A DNA stretch of 64,000 nucleotides from DATKQY01 sp035532475 (GTDB lineage Bacteria; Actinomycetota; Acidimicrobiia; Acidimicrobiales; Bog-793), in NCBI GenBank assembly GCA_035532475.1, contig DATKQY010000061.1:1-64000 (forward strand), given 5' to 3'. A program made the position numbers and the translations under genes. The notes under the pieces are model-generated. The model did no database searches and was not told the origin of the DNA. It saw only the letters and a list, made by a program, of their open reading frames with translations. Numbering within the stretch: position 1 is the first letter of the stretch; each line of letters begins with the position of its first letter. Positions 1-7,287 of the stretch are shown here, piece after piece.

Positions 1-552
1 CCCTCCACCACCTGGTTGCTCCGCCACTTCGCAGCGCTGCTCGAGGCCTCACCGAAGGGCCGTGTCATCGAGCTCGCCGACACGGCGCGGGCGCTCGGGC
101 TCGGGGAGCGGTCCGGCCGCCACGCCCCCTTCGCTCGCACGGTCGGCCGAGCGATCGACTTCGAGATGGCCCAGCTGCGCGATTCGTCGACGCTCGCCGT
201 GCGACGGCACCTGCCACCCCTCGCCCGGCGACACCTGGCGCGCCTGCCCGAGACGCTCCGCATCGAGCACGAGCGGCTGGCGAAGGCACCCGAGGAGTCC
301 GGCGTCGAGCGGTTACGCAGGCGCGGCCGTCAGCTGGCGCTCAGCCTCCTCCAGCTCGGCGAGGACGTCGACGGCGCCGAGCGCCAGCTGATGCGCTGGC
401 GCTTCCACCCGTCGCTCGCGCGCGAATGCGCCGCCTGGGCCGGCGATGAGCTCGCCGTGCGTCCGCGGCCCGACGCGCCGATCCCTCCGGAGCCCGGATC
501 GGGGGCGGGGGCTCCTGCCGGCAAGGTGCGCGCCGCGGTGGCGTCCGCCTGA
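1..552 (+). CDS. Unrecognised protein, 5' end outside the window
   Basis: The frame is open from base 1, so the gene probably begins upstream; the first possible internal start is a TTG at 16. About 183 residues are visible. The sequence is rich in Arg, Leu and Ala, with predicted helices and a central stretch of alternating Arg/His and Leu. The C-terminal 25 residues are Pro/Gly/Ala-rich and look disordered. There is no signal peptide, membrane segment or catalytic motif. I do not recognise the family. A 16-nt sequence at the stop codon (534-549) recurs with one mismatch at 561-576. Codon use is typical of the window, so I treat it as a real gene. Confidence 0.6.
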   Translation, partial: PSTTWLLRHFAALLEASPKGRVIELADTARALGLGERSGRHAPFARTVGRAIDFEMAQLRDSSTLAVRRHLPPLARRHLARLPETLRIEHERLAKAPEESGVERLRRRGRQLALSLLQLGEDVDGAERQLMRWRFHPSLARECAAWAGDELAVRPRPDAPIPPEPGSGAGAPAGKVRAAVASA

Positions 553-653
553 ATCGAGGTCGCGGTGGCATCCGCCCGCAACATGACCTCGCGCCGACCG
601 AGCCCCGCGATCCCGGCGCCGGGGACGGCGAGCCGCAGCGCACGCGAGGACAC

Positions 654-682
654 GCTCCGCCGGGTGGGCCGCCCGGCGGAGC
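654..682 (+). terminator. 11-bp perfect hairpin, possible terminator
   Basis: Arm 654-664 pairs perfectly with 672-682 around a 7-nt loop and is almost entirely G:C. No T-run follows, so it could be a U-less actinobacterial terminator for the upstream gene or another RNA structure. It lies about 100 nt after the stop codon. Confidence 0.4.
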
Positions 683-960
683 GGTCAGCCCGTGCGAACG
701 GGCGGTCGACGGTGGTGGGGAGGACTGAGAGGGGTGGCCGGGGTGGTGCGACGGGTCGCCTGCGGCGATAAGACGGAACGGACGCTCCACACTGCGACTG
801 ACGGAGCGCTCCGACCGTTGGGGGTGAGGCCCGGGGACACTGGCCGCACCACCCGACCGTGGCGTACAACGTCCCGGGTGGCGCCGCATTCCCGGCCGGC
901 GGTGACCCGCCTCCTGGTGCCGGGCGCCTTCCCGGCGCGACGCTCGCCCGCACGAGCCGG

Positions 961-972
961 TAGTTTCGTGCT
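961..972 (+). promoter_or_regulatory. -10-like TAGTTT for a leaderless thioredoxin mRNA
   Basis: TAGTTT at 961-966 fits TANNNT and is followed after six bases by the GTG start at 973. Transcription would start at or next to the start codon. There is no Shine-Dalgarno sequence and no clear -35. Confidence 0.5.
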
Positions 973-1692
973 GTGGCTACCGACGTGACCGACCTGACGT
1001 TCGAGAGCGAGGTCCTCGCCCGCTCCGAGGAGCACCCGGTCGTCGTCGACCTGTGGGCGGCGTGGTGCGGCCCGTGCCGGACCCTCGGCCCGATCATCGA
1101 GAAGGTCGTCGACGAGACGCAGGGAGCCGTCGAGCTCGTGAAGGTGAACGTCGACGAGAACCCCCAGATCTCGGCTGCCTTCCAGGTGCAGTCGATCCCC
1201 GCCGTCTTCGCCATCTCGGACCGCAAGGTCGTGGACGCCTTCGTCGGGGCGCTGCCCGAAGCGGCGGTGCGCGAGTGGGTGGAACGTCTCGTCAAGGCAC
1301 CGAGCGAGGCTGACACCCTGGTCGCGCAGGGCGACGAGACCTCGCTGCGGCGGGCCCTCGAGCTCGAGCCCGACCATCCCGGCGCCGTCGTCGCGCTTGC
1401 GGAGACCCTGGTCGCGGCCTCCGAGCCCGACGAGGCGCTGAAGCTGCTCGCACGGATCCCCGAGAGCGAAGAGACGCGACGGGTCGGCGCGCTGGCACGG
1501 CTGGCGAAGTCGCCCGACGGCGCTGGAGCGCTCGACGCCGCCTCGGTCGAGCCCCGGCTCGACGAGCTGCTCGACAAGGTGAAGGGCGACGACGACGCCC
1601 GCCAGGAGTTCGTCGACATCCTCGAGACGATGGATCCGGGCGACCCCCGGCGCGACCACTACCGCCGGGCGCTCGCCTCCCGCCTCTTCTGA
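973..1692 (+). CDS. cnoX: Thioredoxin-domain protein with C-terminal TPR region (CnoX/YbbN-like)
   Basis: 239 residues. Residues 1-108 form a thioredoxin fold with the redox motif WCGPC at 31-35 and a cis-Pro region (SIPAVF) near residue 76. Residues 110-239 are helical and TPR-like. This is the architecture of CnoX/YbbN, a cytosolic co-chaperone and redox protein that protects substrates from over-oxidation. Unlike E. coli CnoX, whose cysteines are poorly reducing, the canonical CGPC here suggests true disulfide chemistry. No signal peptide is present. GTG 973 is chosen because TAGTTT lies exactly six bases upstream. The next gene starts 20 nt after the stop and is probably co-transcribed. 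Confidence 0.85.
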   Translation: MATDVTDLTFESEVLARSEEHPVVVDLWAAWCGPCRTLGPIIEKVVDETQGAVELVKVNVDENPQISAAFQVQSIPAVFAISDRKVVDAFVGALPEAAVREWVERLVKAPSEADTLVAQGDETSLRRALELEPDHPGAVVALAETLVAASEPDEALKLLARIPESEETRRVGALARLAKSPDGAGALDAASVEPRLDELLDKVKGDDDARQEFVDILETMDPGDPRRDHYRRALASRLF

Positions 1693-1712
1693 GCGCGGTC
1701 GCGTCTGCTCCC

Positions 1713-2642
1713 GTGGCACGACGTGCGGCCGGGCCGCAGACCGACGAGACCGGCGGCGCCACGCACGACGCTTCCGATCAGCCGGGCGTCCTCCGCGGCG
1801 TCGGGCCGGTCGTGCTCGAGCTCGGTGCTCACCGCTACGACCTCGACGTCCGCCCCCTCGTCATGGGGATCCTCAACCGGACCCCGGACTCCTTCTACGA
1901 CAAGGGCGCGTACTTCGCGCTCGACAAGACCCTGCGGCGCGCCGACGAGCTCGTGGCCGCCGGTGCCGACATCCTCGACGTCGGGGGCGTAAAGGCCGGT
2001 CCCGGTCCCGAGGTGGCCGTCGCCGAAGAGCTCGACCGGGTCGTGCCCGCGGTCGAGGCCCTGGTCGCCCGCTTCGACGTGCCGGTCTCCGTCGACACCT
2101 GGAACGCCGAGGTCGCCGCGACCTGCTACGCCGCGGGAGCGGTGCTCGGCAATGACATCAGCGGGTTCGCCGACCCGCGATATCTGGATGCCGCGTCGGC
2201 AGCGGGCGCCTCGGTGGTGGCGACCCATGTGCGCCTGGCGCCGCGGGTCCCCGACCCCGAGCCCGCGTACCCGCGCGGCGACGTGGTCGCCGCCGTCGAG
2301 TCCTTCCTCGCCGATCGTCTCGCCCGGGCGATCGCCGCGGGGATCCCGGCCAGTCGTGTCGTGCTCGACCCGGGGCTGGACCTCGGCAAGACGGCCGCCC
2401 AATCCCTCGATCTCCTGCGCGCCTCGGCGCGCTTCGCGGCGCTCGGCCAGCCGCTGATGCTCTCGGCGTCGAACAAGACCTTCCTCGGCGTCGAGCTCGG
2501 GCTGACGATCGACGAGCGTCGCGACGCCTCGCTCGCCGCCGTGTCCCTCGGGATCGCGCGGGGATGTCGCGTGCTGCGGGTCCACGACGTCGCCGGGACC
2601 CGCCGTGTCGTCGAGGCCGTCGTGGCGGTGACCAGGAGATGA
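1713..2642 (+). CDS. folP: Dihydropteroate synthase homologue, FolP2 type
   Basis: 309 residues with a GTG start; the first 35 residues look non-conserved, so the start may be further in. It has a DHPS-like TIM barrel, beginning with MGILNRTPDSF near residue 51. Where true DHPS has a GESTRPG-type loop, this protein has GGVKAGPG, as I recall for mycobacterial FolP2. M. leprae FolP2 is reported to lack DHPS activity. The lysine-containing SASNKTF segment near residue 250 is retained. Condensation of pterin pyrophosphate with p-aminobenzoate is therefore only one possible role. The gene overlaps holA by an ATGA. Confidence 0.85.
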   Translation: MARRAAGPQTDETGGATHDASDQPGVLRGVGPVVLELGAHRYDLDVRPLVMGILNRTPDSFYDKGAYFALDKTLRRADELVAAGADILDVGGVKAGPGPEVAVAEELDRVVPAVEALVARFDVPVSVDTWNAEVAATCYAAGAVLGNDISGFADPRYLDAASAAGASVVATHVRLAPRVPDPEPAYPRGDVVAAVESFLADRLARAIAAGIPASRVVLDPGLDLGKTAAQSLDLLRASARFAALGQPLMLSASNKTFLGVELGLTIDERRDASLAAVSLGIARGCRVLRVHDVAGTRRVVEAVVAVTRR

Positions 2643-3703
2643 GCGCCGCCAGCCGCCGCCGCGCCGACGGGACGCCGCACCCCGTCTACGTGGTCCACGG
2701 CGACGACGCCGGGCTCGTCAGCCAGGAGCTGACCGCCCTGCTCGCCGAGCTCGGGCGTGACGACGCGTCGGGCCTCACCCCGGTCGAGGAGTACGGGGAA
2801 CCGGGAAAGGACGACGACCTCGTCATCGGTCCCGTGCTCGACGCCTGCCGCACGCCCCCCTTCCTGGCCGACCGGCGCATCATCGTCATCCGCGATGCCG
2901 GGAACCTGGGCGTCTCCCAGGTGAAGGAGCTCGTCGCCTACCTGAACGAGCCGCTCGACACGACCGTCCTCGTCGTCGCGGTGTCGGGTCGCTCGGCTCC
3001 CGCCGCGCTCGTGAAGGCCGTCCGCAGCGCCGGCCTCGTGATCGACGCCGCCCCCGCCGGCACTGCCAGGGCCCGATCGCAGTGGTTCGCCGAGCAGCTC
3101 CACGGCGGGCCCGTGCGACTCGACGCCGCGGCGACGGCGCGCATCGAGGAGCACCTCGGCGAGGACCTCGCCCGCCTGGAGGGGATCCTTGCCTCCATGG
3201 CTTCCGCCTACGGCCCGGGCGCCCGTATCGGCCTCGAGCAGCTCGAGCCCTTCCTCGGCAGCGCGGGCGGCATCGCTCCGTGGGACCTCACCGACGCGAT
3301 CGACCGCGGTGACGGCGCCGGCGCGATGGCGGCCCTCACCCGCCTCCTCGGCGCGGGCGAGCGCCACGGGCTTCAGGTGCTTGCGACGCTGCACCGCCAC
3401 TACGGCGCGATGCTCCGCCTCGACGGCGCCGACGTCGCCGACGAGGCCGCTGCGGCGGCGCTCACGGGGATGAGCCCGTACCCGGCGAAGAAGGCCCTCC
3501 TCCAGACGCGCCGGCTCGGCCACGAGCGGGTGGCGAGGGCGATCACGCTGCTCGCCGACGCCGACCTCGACCTGCGCGGGCGGGTCGGCTGGTCGCCGGA
3601 GCTCGTCCTCGAGGTGCTCGTCGCCCGCCTCGCCCAGCTTGCCCGCCTGCCGGCGGGTACCGGTGGCGTGACCGCCCCGCGACACCGGTCATCGCGCCAG
3701 TGA
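2639..3703 (+). CDS. holA: DNA polymerase III delta subunit
   Basis: 354 residues starting at ATG 2639, which overlaps the previous stop; a longer in-frame start at 2564 would lie inside folP and is rejected. The clamp-loader delta subunit opens the beta sliding clamp within the replisome. The sequence fits the family: an N-terminal VYVVHGDDAGLV strand-loop, RTPPFLADRRIIVIRD in the AAA-like domain (about 80-100), a middle helical region containing LGEDLARLEGI, and a C-terminal collar domain (about 215-335). It lacks Walker A, as delta does. GTGA overlap with the next gene indicates translational coupling. Confidence 0.9.
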   Translation: MSAASRRRADGTPHPVYVVHGDDAGLVSQELTALLAELGRDDASGLTPVEEYGEPGKDDDLVIGPVLDACRTPPFLADRRIIVIRDAGNLGVSQVKELVAYLNEPLDTTVLVVAVSGRSAPAALVKAVRSAGLVIDAAPAGTARARSQWFAEQLHGGPVRLDAAATARIEEHLGEDLARLEGILASMASAYGPGARIGLEQLEPFLGSAGGIAPWDLTDAIDRGDGAGAMAALTRLLGAGERHGLQVLATLHRHYGAMLRLDGADVADEAAAAALTGMSPYPAKKALLQTRRLGHERVARAITLLADADLDLRGRVGWSPELVLEVLVARLAQLARLPAGTGGVTAPRHRSSRQ

Positions 3704-4521
3704 GCGACGCTGCGGCCGACCCCGCCGCGCTGCTCGAGCTCGCCACCGCGATCGCCCGCGACGCCGGCGCGCTGCTGCGCCGCGCGAGCTCGGCGTCGGC
3801 TCGAGCGGCGAAGGAGCACGCCGCTCAGCGCAAGTCGTCGAGGACGGACCTGTCGACCGAAGCGGACCGAGCCAGCGAGCAGCTGGTGCGCGAGGCGATC
3901 GCGCGCGCCCGCCCCGACGACGCCCTCCTCGGCGAGGAAGGCGGGGCGACGCCCGGGTCCTCCGGTCTCACCTGGGTGGTGGACCCGCTCGACGGGACCA
4001 CCAACTTCGTCTACGACTACCCCGCCTGGGCCGTGTCGATCGCCGTCGAGCGCGACGGGCGAGCGCTGGCCGGCGTGGTGCACGACCCTCAGCGCGGCGA
4101 GACCTTCGCCGCCGCGCTCGGCCGGGGAGCGACGCTGAACGGCGAGCGGCTCGCGCTCGGACCCGCGCCCCCGCTCGCCGAAGCGCTGGTGGCCACGGGT
4201 TTCTCGTACTCCTCCGAGCGCCGAGCCGCGCAGGCGAGGCTGGTCCCTGCGGTCGTCCCGGCGGTGCGGGACATCCGGCGCGGCGGCTCGGCCGCGCTCG
4301 ACCTTGCGTACCTCGGCGCGGGCCGGCTCGACGCCTTCTACGAGGCCGGGCTGAAGCGCTGGGACCGTGCCGCGGGGCTGCTCGTCGCGAGCGAGTCCGG
4401 GGCGCTGCACACCGACCTCGAGGGCCTCGTCCCCGGCACGTCGACCCTGGTGGTGGCGCCGCCAGTGCTGTTCGAGGAGCTGTGCCGCCTGCTCGAGCGA
4501 GCCGGCACCGCCCCCGACTGA
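3700..4521 (+). CDS. suhB: Inositol monophosphatase family protein
   Basis: 273 residues, GTG start overlapping the holA stop. The Mg-dependent phosphatase signatures are all visible: GEEGG near residue 77, DPLDGTTNF near 93-101, and WDRAAG near 221. The family hydrolyses inositol-1-phosphate or related sugar phosphates. In actinobacteria such enzymes can serve phosphatidylinositol or histidinol-phosphate metabolism. The motifs alone do not fix the substrate, and there is no neighbouring inositol pathway gene. The protein is of normal family length and cytosolic. Confidence 0.88.
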   Translation: MSDAAADPAALLELATAIARDAGALLRRASSASARAAKEHAAQRKSSRTDLSTEADRASEQLVREAIARARPDDALLGEEGGATPGSSGLTWVVDPLDGTTNFVYDYPAWAVSIAVERDGRALAGVVHDPQRGETFAAALGRGATLNGERLALGPAPPLAEALVATGFSYSSERRAAQARLVPAVVPAVRDIRRGGSAALDLAYLGAGRLDAFYEAGLKRWDRAAGLLVASESGALHTDLEGLVPGTSTLVVAPPVLFEELCRLLERAGTAPD

Positions 4522-4577
4522 CGACGCTGGCCCGCCGCGGTCCCCGCCGGACGCGGCGGGGCGGGGTGGGTCCTCGC

Positions 4578-4583
4578 TACCAT
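4578..4583 (+). promoter_or_regulatory. -10-like TACCAT upstream of ppa
   Basis: TACCAT fits TANNNT and lies 51 nt before the ppa start, which would give a leader of about 45 nt containing the ribosome site. No recognisable -35 is present, so this is a weak prediction. Confidence 0.3.
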
Positions 4584-4634
4584 TCGGGGGCTTTCCGGGC
4601 GACGGGTCCGGGGCGGTTGCCTGAGGAGGGCTGG

Positions 4635-5117
4635 GTGGAGTTCGACGTCGTCATCGAGATCCCGCGGGGTTCGCGCAACAAGTACGAGGTCGACCACAAC
4701 ACGGGGCGCATCCGGCTCGACCGGACCCTGTTCACGGCGACCCACTACCCCTCGGACTACGGGTTCATCGAGGACACGCTCGGTCGCGACGGCGACCCGC
4801 TCGACGCGCTCGTCCTCGTCGAGGAGCCGACCTTCCCCGGCTGCGTCATCGCGAGCCGCGCCGTGGCGATGTTCCAGATGACCGACGAGAAGGGCCCCGA
4901 CGACAAGGTCGTCTGCGTCCCAGCCGACGACCCTCGCTACGACCGCTTCCAGGACCTCGCCGACATCGCCGAGTTCGATCTGCGCAAGATCCAGCACTTC
5001 TTCGAGGTCTACAAGGCGCTCGAGCCCGGCAAGCGGGTCGAGAGCGCCGACTGGGTCGGACGCGCGGCCGCGGAGTCCGAGATCGCCACCTCCCGCGAGC
5101 GCCTGAGCAGCCACTGA
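4635..5117 (+). CDS. ppa: Inorganic pyrophosphatase, family I
   Basis: 160 residues. GTG 4635 is preceded by GAGGAGGG at 4623-4630, which rules out a longer frame starting inside the previous gene. The metal-binding signature DGDPLDAL lies near residues 52-59, with the conserved IPRGSRNKYE at 8-17 and KIQHFFEVYK near 117. The enzyme hydrolyses cytosolic pyrophosphate and pulls polymerisation and sugar-nucleotide reactions forward. Length is normal for the bacterial family. It converges on the minus-strand SGNH gene 44 nt away. Confidence 0.95.
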   Translation: MEFDVVIEIPRGSRNKYEVDHNTGRIRLDRTLFTATHYPSDYGFIEDTLGRDGDPLDALVLVEEPTFPGCVIASRAVAMFQMTDEKGPDDKVVCVPADDPRYDRFQDLADIAEFDLRKIQHFFEVYKALEPGKRVESADWVGRAAAESEIATSRERLSSH

Positions 5118-5130
5118 GGCTGCCGCGTCG

Positions 5131-5160
5131 GGCGCCGAGGGCGCGGGACCACCCGGCGCC
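5131..5160. terminator. Possible bidirectional hairpin between ppa and the SGNH gene
   Basis: GGCGCCG (5131-5137) pairs with CGGCGCC (5154-5160) across a 16-nt loop between two convergent genes. The stem is short and there is no T-run, so support comes mostly from position. Confidence 0.3.
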
Positions 5161-5161
5161 G

Positions 5162-5989
5162 TCAGAGCTTGATCTTGAAGCGCTGCTCGATCGCGCCGAC
5201 GACCGCCGTGCCGATGCGGACGTCGCCGGCGGGCGGGTCGATGTGGATACCGTCGGGGTCGCGCACCTGGACGGACTTGCCGCCCGGTCCCGGCAGGAAC
5301 TGCGCGTAGTGCCCAGCAGCGTCCTCGAACAGCTTCCACGTCGAGAGGTAGACGACTCCGGGATGCGCCTTCGCCTGGGCGGCGTAGATCGTGTCGAGCA
5401 CGGCCATGTCCGCGGAGAAGCGCGCTGAGGCCATCACCGGCATCCCGACCCACAGCACGTGCGCGCCGGCCGCCGTCGCCTCGTGCATGAGGGCGCCGAC
5501 GCGGACGCCGTAGATCTTGCGCCAGGCGGCTGAGCCGAAGCCGTAGTAGGTCCCGCCGGCGTAGAAGCTCTGCGCGTCGTTGCCCCCGAGGAAGACCACG
5601 ACGACACCGGGGTGGTACTCGGCGAGCTCGCCGGCGAGCGACAGGGGCCAGTTGTAGTAGGTGGTGTTGACGAGACCGGAGTCCCCGGTCGCCTTCGGGA
5701 GGACATGGACGTCGGCGTGGCCGCTGAGCACGTCGAGGAGGCCCGAGCCGAGGTCCTCGCCGAGCGAGTCGCCGATCTCCAACAGTGCGAGCGGGCGCGC
5801 TGCGCTCGGCTGTCGGACCGGCGGCGGGCCGGACCGGTGCAGGGAGGGCCCGGCCGTGGCGCCGGCCTGGGCGGACAGGCCCGCCAGCGCGACCATCGCT
5901 GCTGCCCCGACCCCCGCGCGCCGGGCCCGGAGGCCACGGCCGGTCCGCGGCGGTGGTCCGGGTTCGTTCCGGCGGCGTGCGTCGCTCAC
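5162..5989 (-). CDS. Secreted or anchored SGNH/GDSL hydrolase, DUF459-like (copy 1)
   Basis: 275 residues. GTG at 5989 is chosen because AGGAGG lies eight bases upstream; a start at 6028 would bypass that site. An Arg-rich N-terminus precedes one hydrophobic segment (about residues 27-45), so it is secreted or membrane-anchored. SGNH blocks follow in order: IGDSLGEDLG with the nucleophilic Ser, GGNDAQ with the Asn, and DGIHI with the C-terminal Asp/His pair. Such proteins (AlgJ/AlgX-like in role) move or remove acyl groups on surface glycans. A paralogue lies 39 nt upstream, and the MBOAT gene precedes both. Confidence 0.85.
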   Translation of the reverse strand: MSDARRRNEPGPPPRTGRGLRARRAGVGAAAMVALAGLSAQAGATAGPSLHRSGPPPVRQPSAARPLALLEIGDSLGEDLGSGLLDVLSGHADVHVLPKATGDSGLVNTTYYNWPLSLAGELAEYHPGVVVVFLGGNDAQSFYAGGTYYGFGSAAWRKIYGVRVGALMHEATAAGAHVLWVGMPVMASARFSADMAVLDTIYAAQAKAHPGVVYLSTWKLFEDAAGHYAQFLPGPGGKSVQVRDPDGIHIDPPAGDVRIGTAVVGAIEQRFKIKL

Positions 5990-6028
5990 CTGGTCAGCCT
6001 CCTCAGATCGCTCCCGCGTCGGCTCCAC

Positions 6029-7186
6029 CTAGATGTGCAGGTGCCAGGTCCGGTCGATCGCCGTGACGACGGCGCTGGCCAGGAGGTCCTCGCCCGCCGG
6101 CGGCGCGAGGTGGATACCGTCGGGGTCGCGCACCTCGACGAGGCTGCCCGACGCGTTCGGCAGGTACTCGGCATAGGCGCCCGAGGAGTTCTCGAACACC
6201 TTCCACGACGAGTCGTACGTCACGCCCGGATAGCGCGACGCCTGGCGCTGGTAGATCGCGTTCAGCTGCTCCATGTCGGCGTTCGTGACGGCGGCGCTCG
6301 GGCTCATGATCGGCATGCCGACCCAGAGCACCTGAGCGCCGGCCGCCGTCGCCTCGCGCATCATGGCGGCGACCCTCGCGCTGTACTGCTGCCGCCAGAA
6401 GGGGGTGCCGAACGAGGCGAGCCGACCGCCGGCGTCGAAGCCCTGGACGTCGTTGCCGCCGAGGAACACGACGACGAGACGCGGGTGCAGCGCCTTCAGC
6501 TCGACCTCGAGGCTCGCCGGCCAGTTGTAGTACGCGACGTTGGCGAGGCCCGTGTCGATCTTCGCGTCCTGCACGAGGTGGACGTCGAGATGGCCGGCGA
6601 GGACGTCGCCGAGGCCGTAGCCGAGGTCGACGCCGAGCGAGTCCCCGACCTCGAGCAGGGTCAGCGGCTTGGCCGCGCTCGGCTGCCTCAGCGCTGCGGG
6701 CCCCCGGGCCTCGGTGGTCGGCGTCACGGGGGTCGTCAGCTTCGGAGTGCTCGACCCCGACGGGGTGCTCGGCGGCGGCGGCGAGCTGCTGGCCGGCGTC
6801 GTCGGATGCGTGTGCGCCACGGTGCTCGTCGGGGGAAGCGCCACGGGTACGGTCCCGGCCGTCCCGGGACCGTTGCGACCGAGCGCACGGTTGGCGCCGT
6901 TCACGACCCGGTCGATCCCGAAGACCTCCTCGACGCGGGCGATCGGCCGCAGCACCGACATGGACACGCTGCGGCGGGTCCCCGGAGGCGAAGAACTCGC
7001 GGAGTTGTAGAGCTGGCGTGCGTCGAGCACGGTCCACAGGGCGAAGCACACGACCCCGACACCGAGGATCTCGCCGGCCGAGACGAGGCGGCGGCGACGG
7101 CGCGGGTGCTGGCGCGGCCGTGGCCTCGCCGTCGTCCGCGCCTCGTCCGCCCGTCCGGGCACGGCGACCCTAGCCACAGCAGGCAC
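6029..7186 (-). CDS. Membrane-anchored SGNH hydrolase, DUF459-like (copy 2)
   Basis: About 385 residues; the start is uncertain because several GTGs (7186, 7177 and one near 7085) lack a clear ribosome site. The order is a basic N-terminus, one membrane segment (VGVVCFALWTVL), a long Pro/Ser/Thr linker that could span the wall, then an SGNH domain with GDSLGVDLG, GGNDVQ and DGIHL. The catalytic domain closely resembles the downstream copy (shared YYNWP, WVGMP and VRDPDGIH segments), so the two are duplicates that differ mainly in the linker. With the MBOAT gene upstream, a role in O-acylation of a surface polysaccharide is likely, but the substrate is unknown. Confidence 0.8.
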   Translation of the reverse strand: MPAVARVAVPGRADEARTTARPRPRQHPRRRRRLVSAGEILGVGVVCFALWTVLDARQLYNSASSSPPGTRRSVSMSVLRPIARVEEVFGIDRVVNGANRALGRNGPGTAGTVPVALPPTSTVAHTHPTTPASSSPPPPSTPSGSSTPKLTTPVTPTTEARGPAALRQPSAAKPLTLLEVGDSLGVDLGYGLGDVLAGHLDVHLVQDAKIDTGLANVAYYNWPASLEVELKALHPRLVVVFLGGNDVQGFDAGGRLASFGTPFWRQQYSARVAAMMREATAAGAQVLWVGMPIMSPSAAVTNADMEQLNAIYQRQASRYPGVTYDSSWKVFENSSGAYAEYLPNASGSLVEVRDPDGIHLAPPAGEDLLASAVVTAIDRTWHLHI

Positions 7187-7287
7187 GAGCAGCAGGCCGG
7201 GAGGTGTCGGCGCGCCGGGACGCCGCGGCGCTCGGCTCGAAGTATTGGCTGGCTGGGGTGAAGCCCAGGCGCACGGACGGGACCCTC

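Larger units (their letters stand above)
553..972. other. 420-nt intergenic region with a strong hairpin and a start-proximal -10
   Basis: No convincing gene lies here; the open frames on both strands lack ribosome sites and are low-complexity Arg/Pro/Ser translations. It holds a 16-nt imperfect direct repeat of the end of the preceding gene (561-576), an 11-bp perfect hairpin (654-682), and the -10-like TAGTTT just before the thioredoxin gene. I see nothing else I can name. Confidence 0.6.

Noticed and set aside
534..576. 16-nt imperfect direct repeat as an attachment site
   Set aside because: Too short, only 27 nt apart and with no integrase or tRNA gene in the window.
5612..7261. 549-codon plus-strand open frame
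   Set aside because: Antisense to both SGNH genes, whose GDSL, GND and DxxH motifs fix the real frame.
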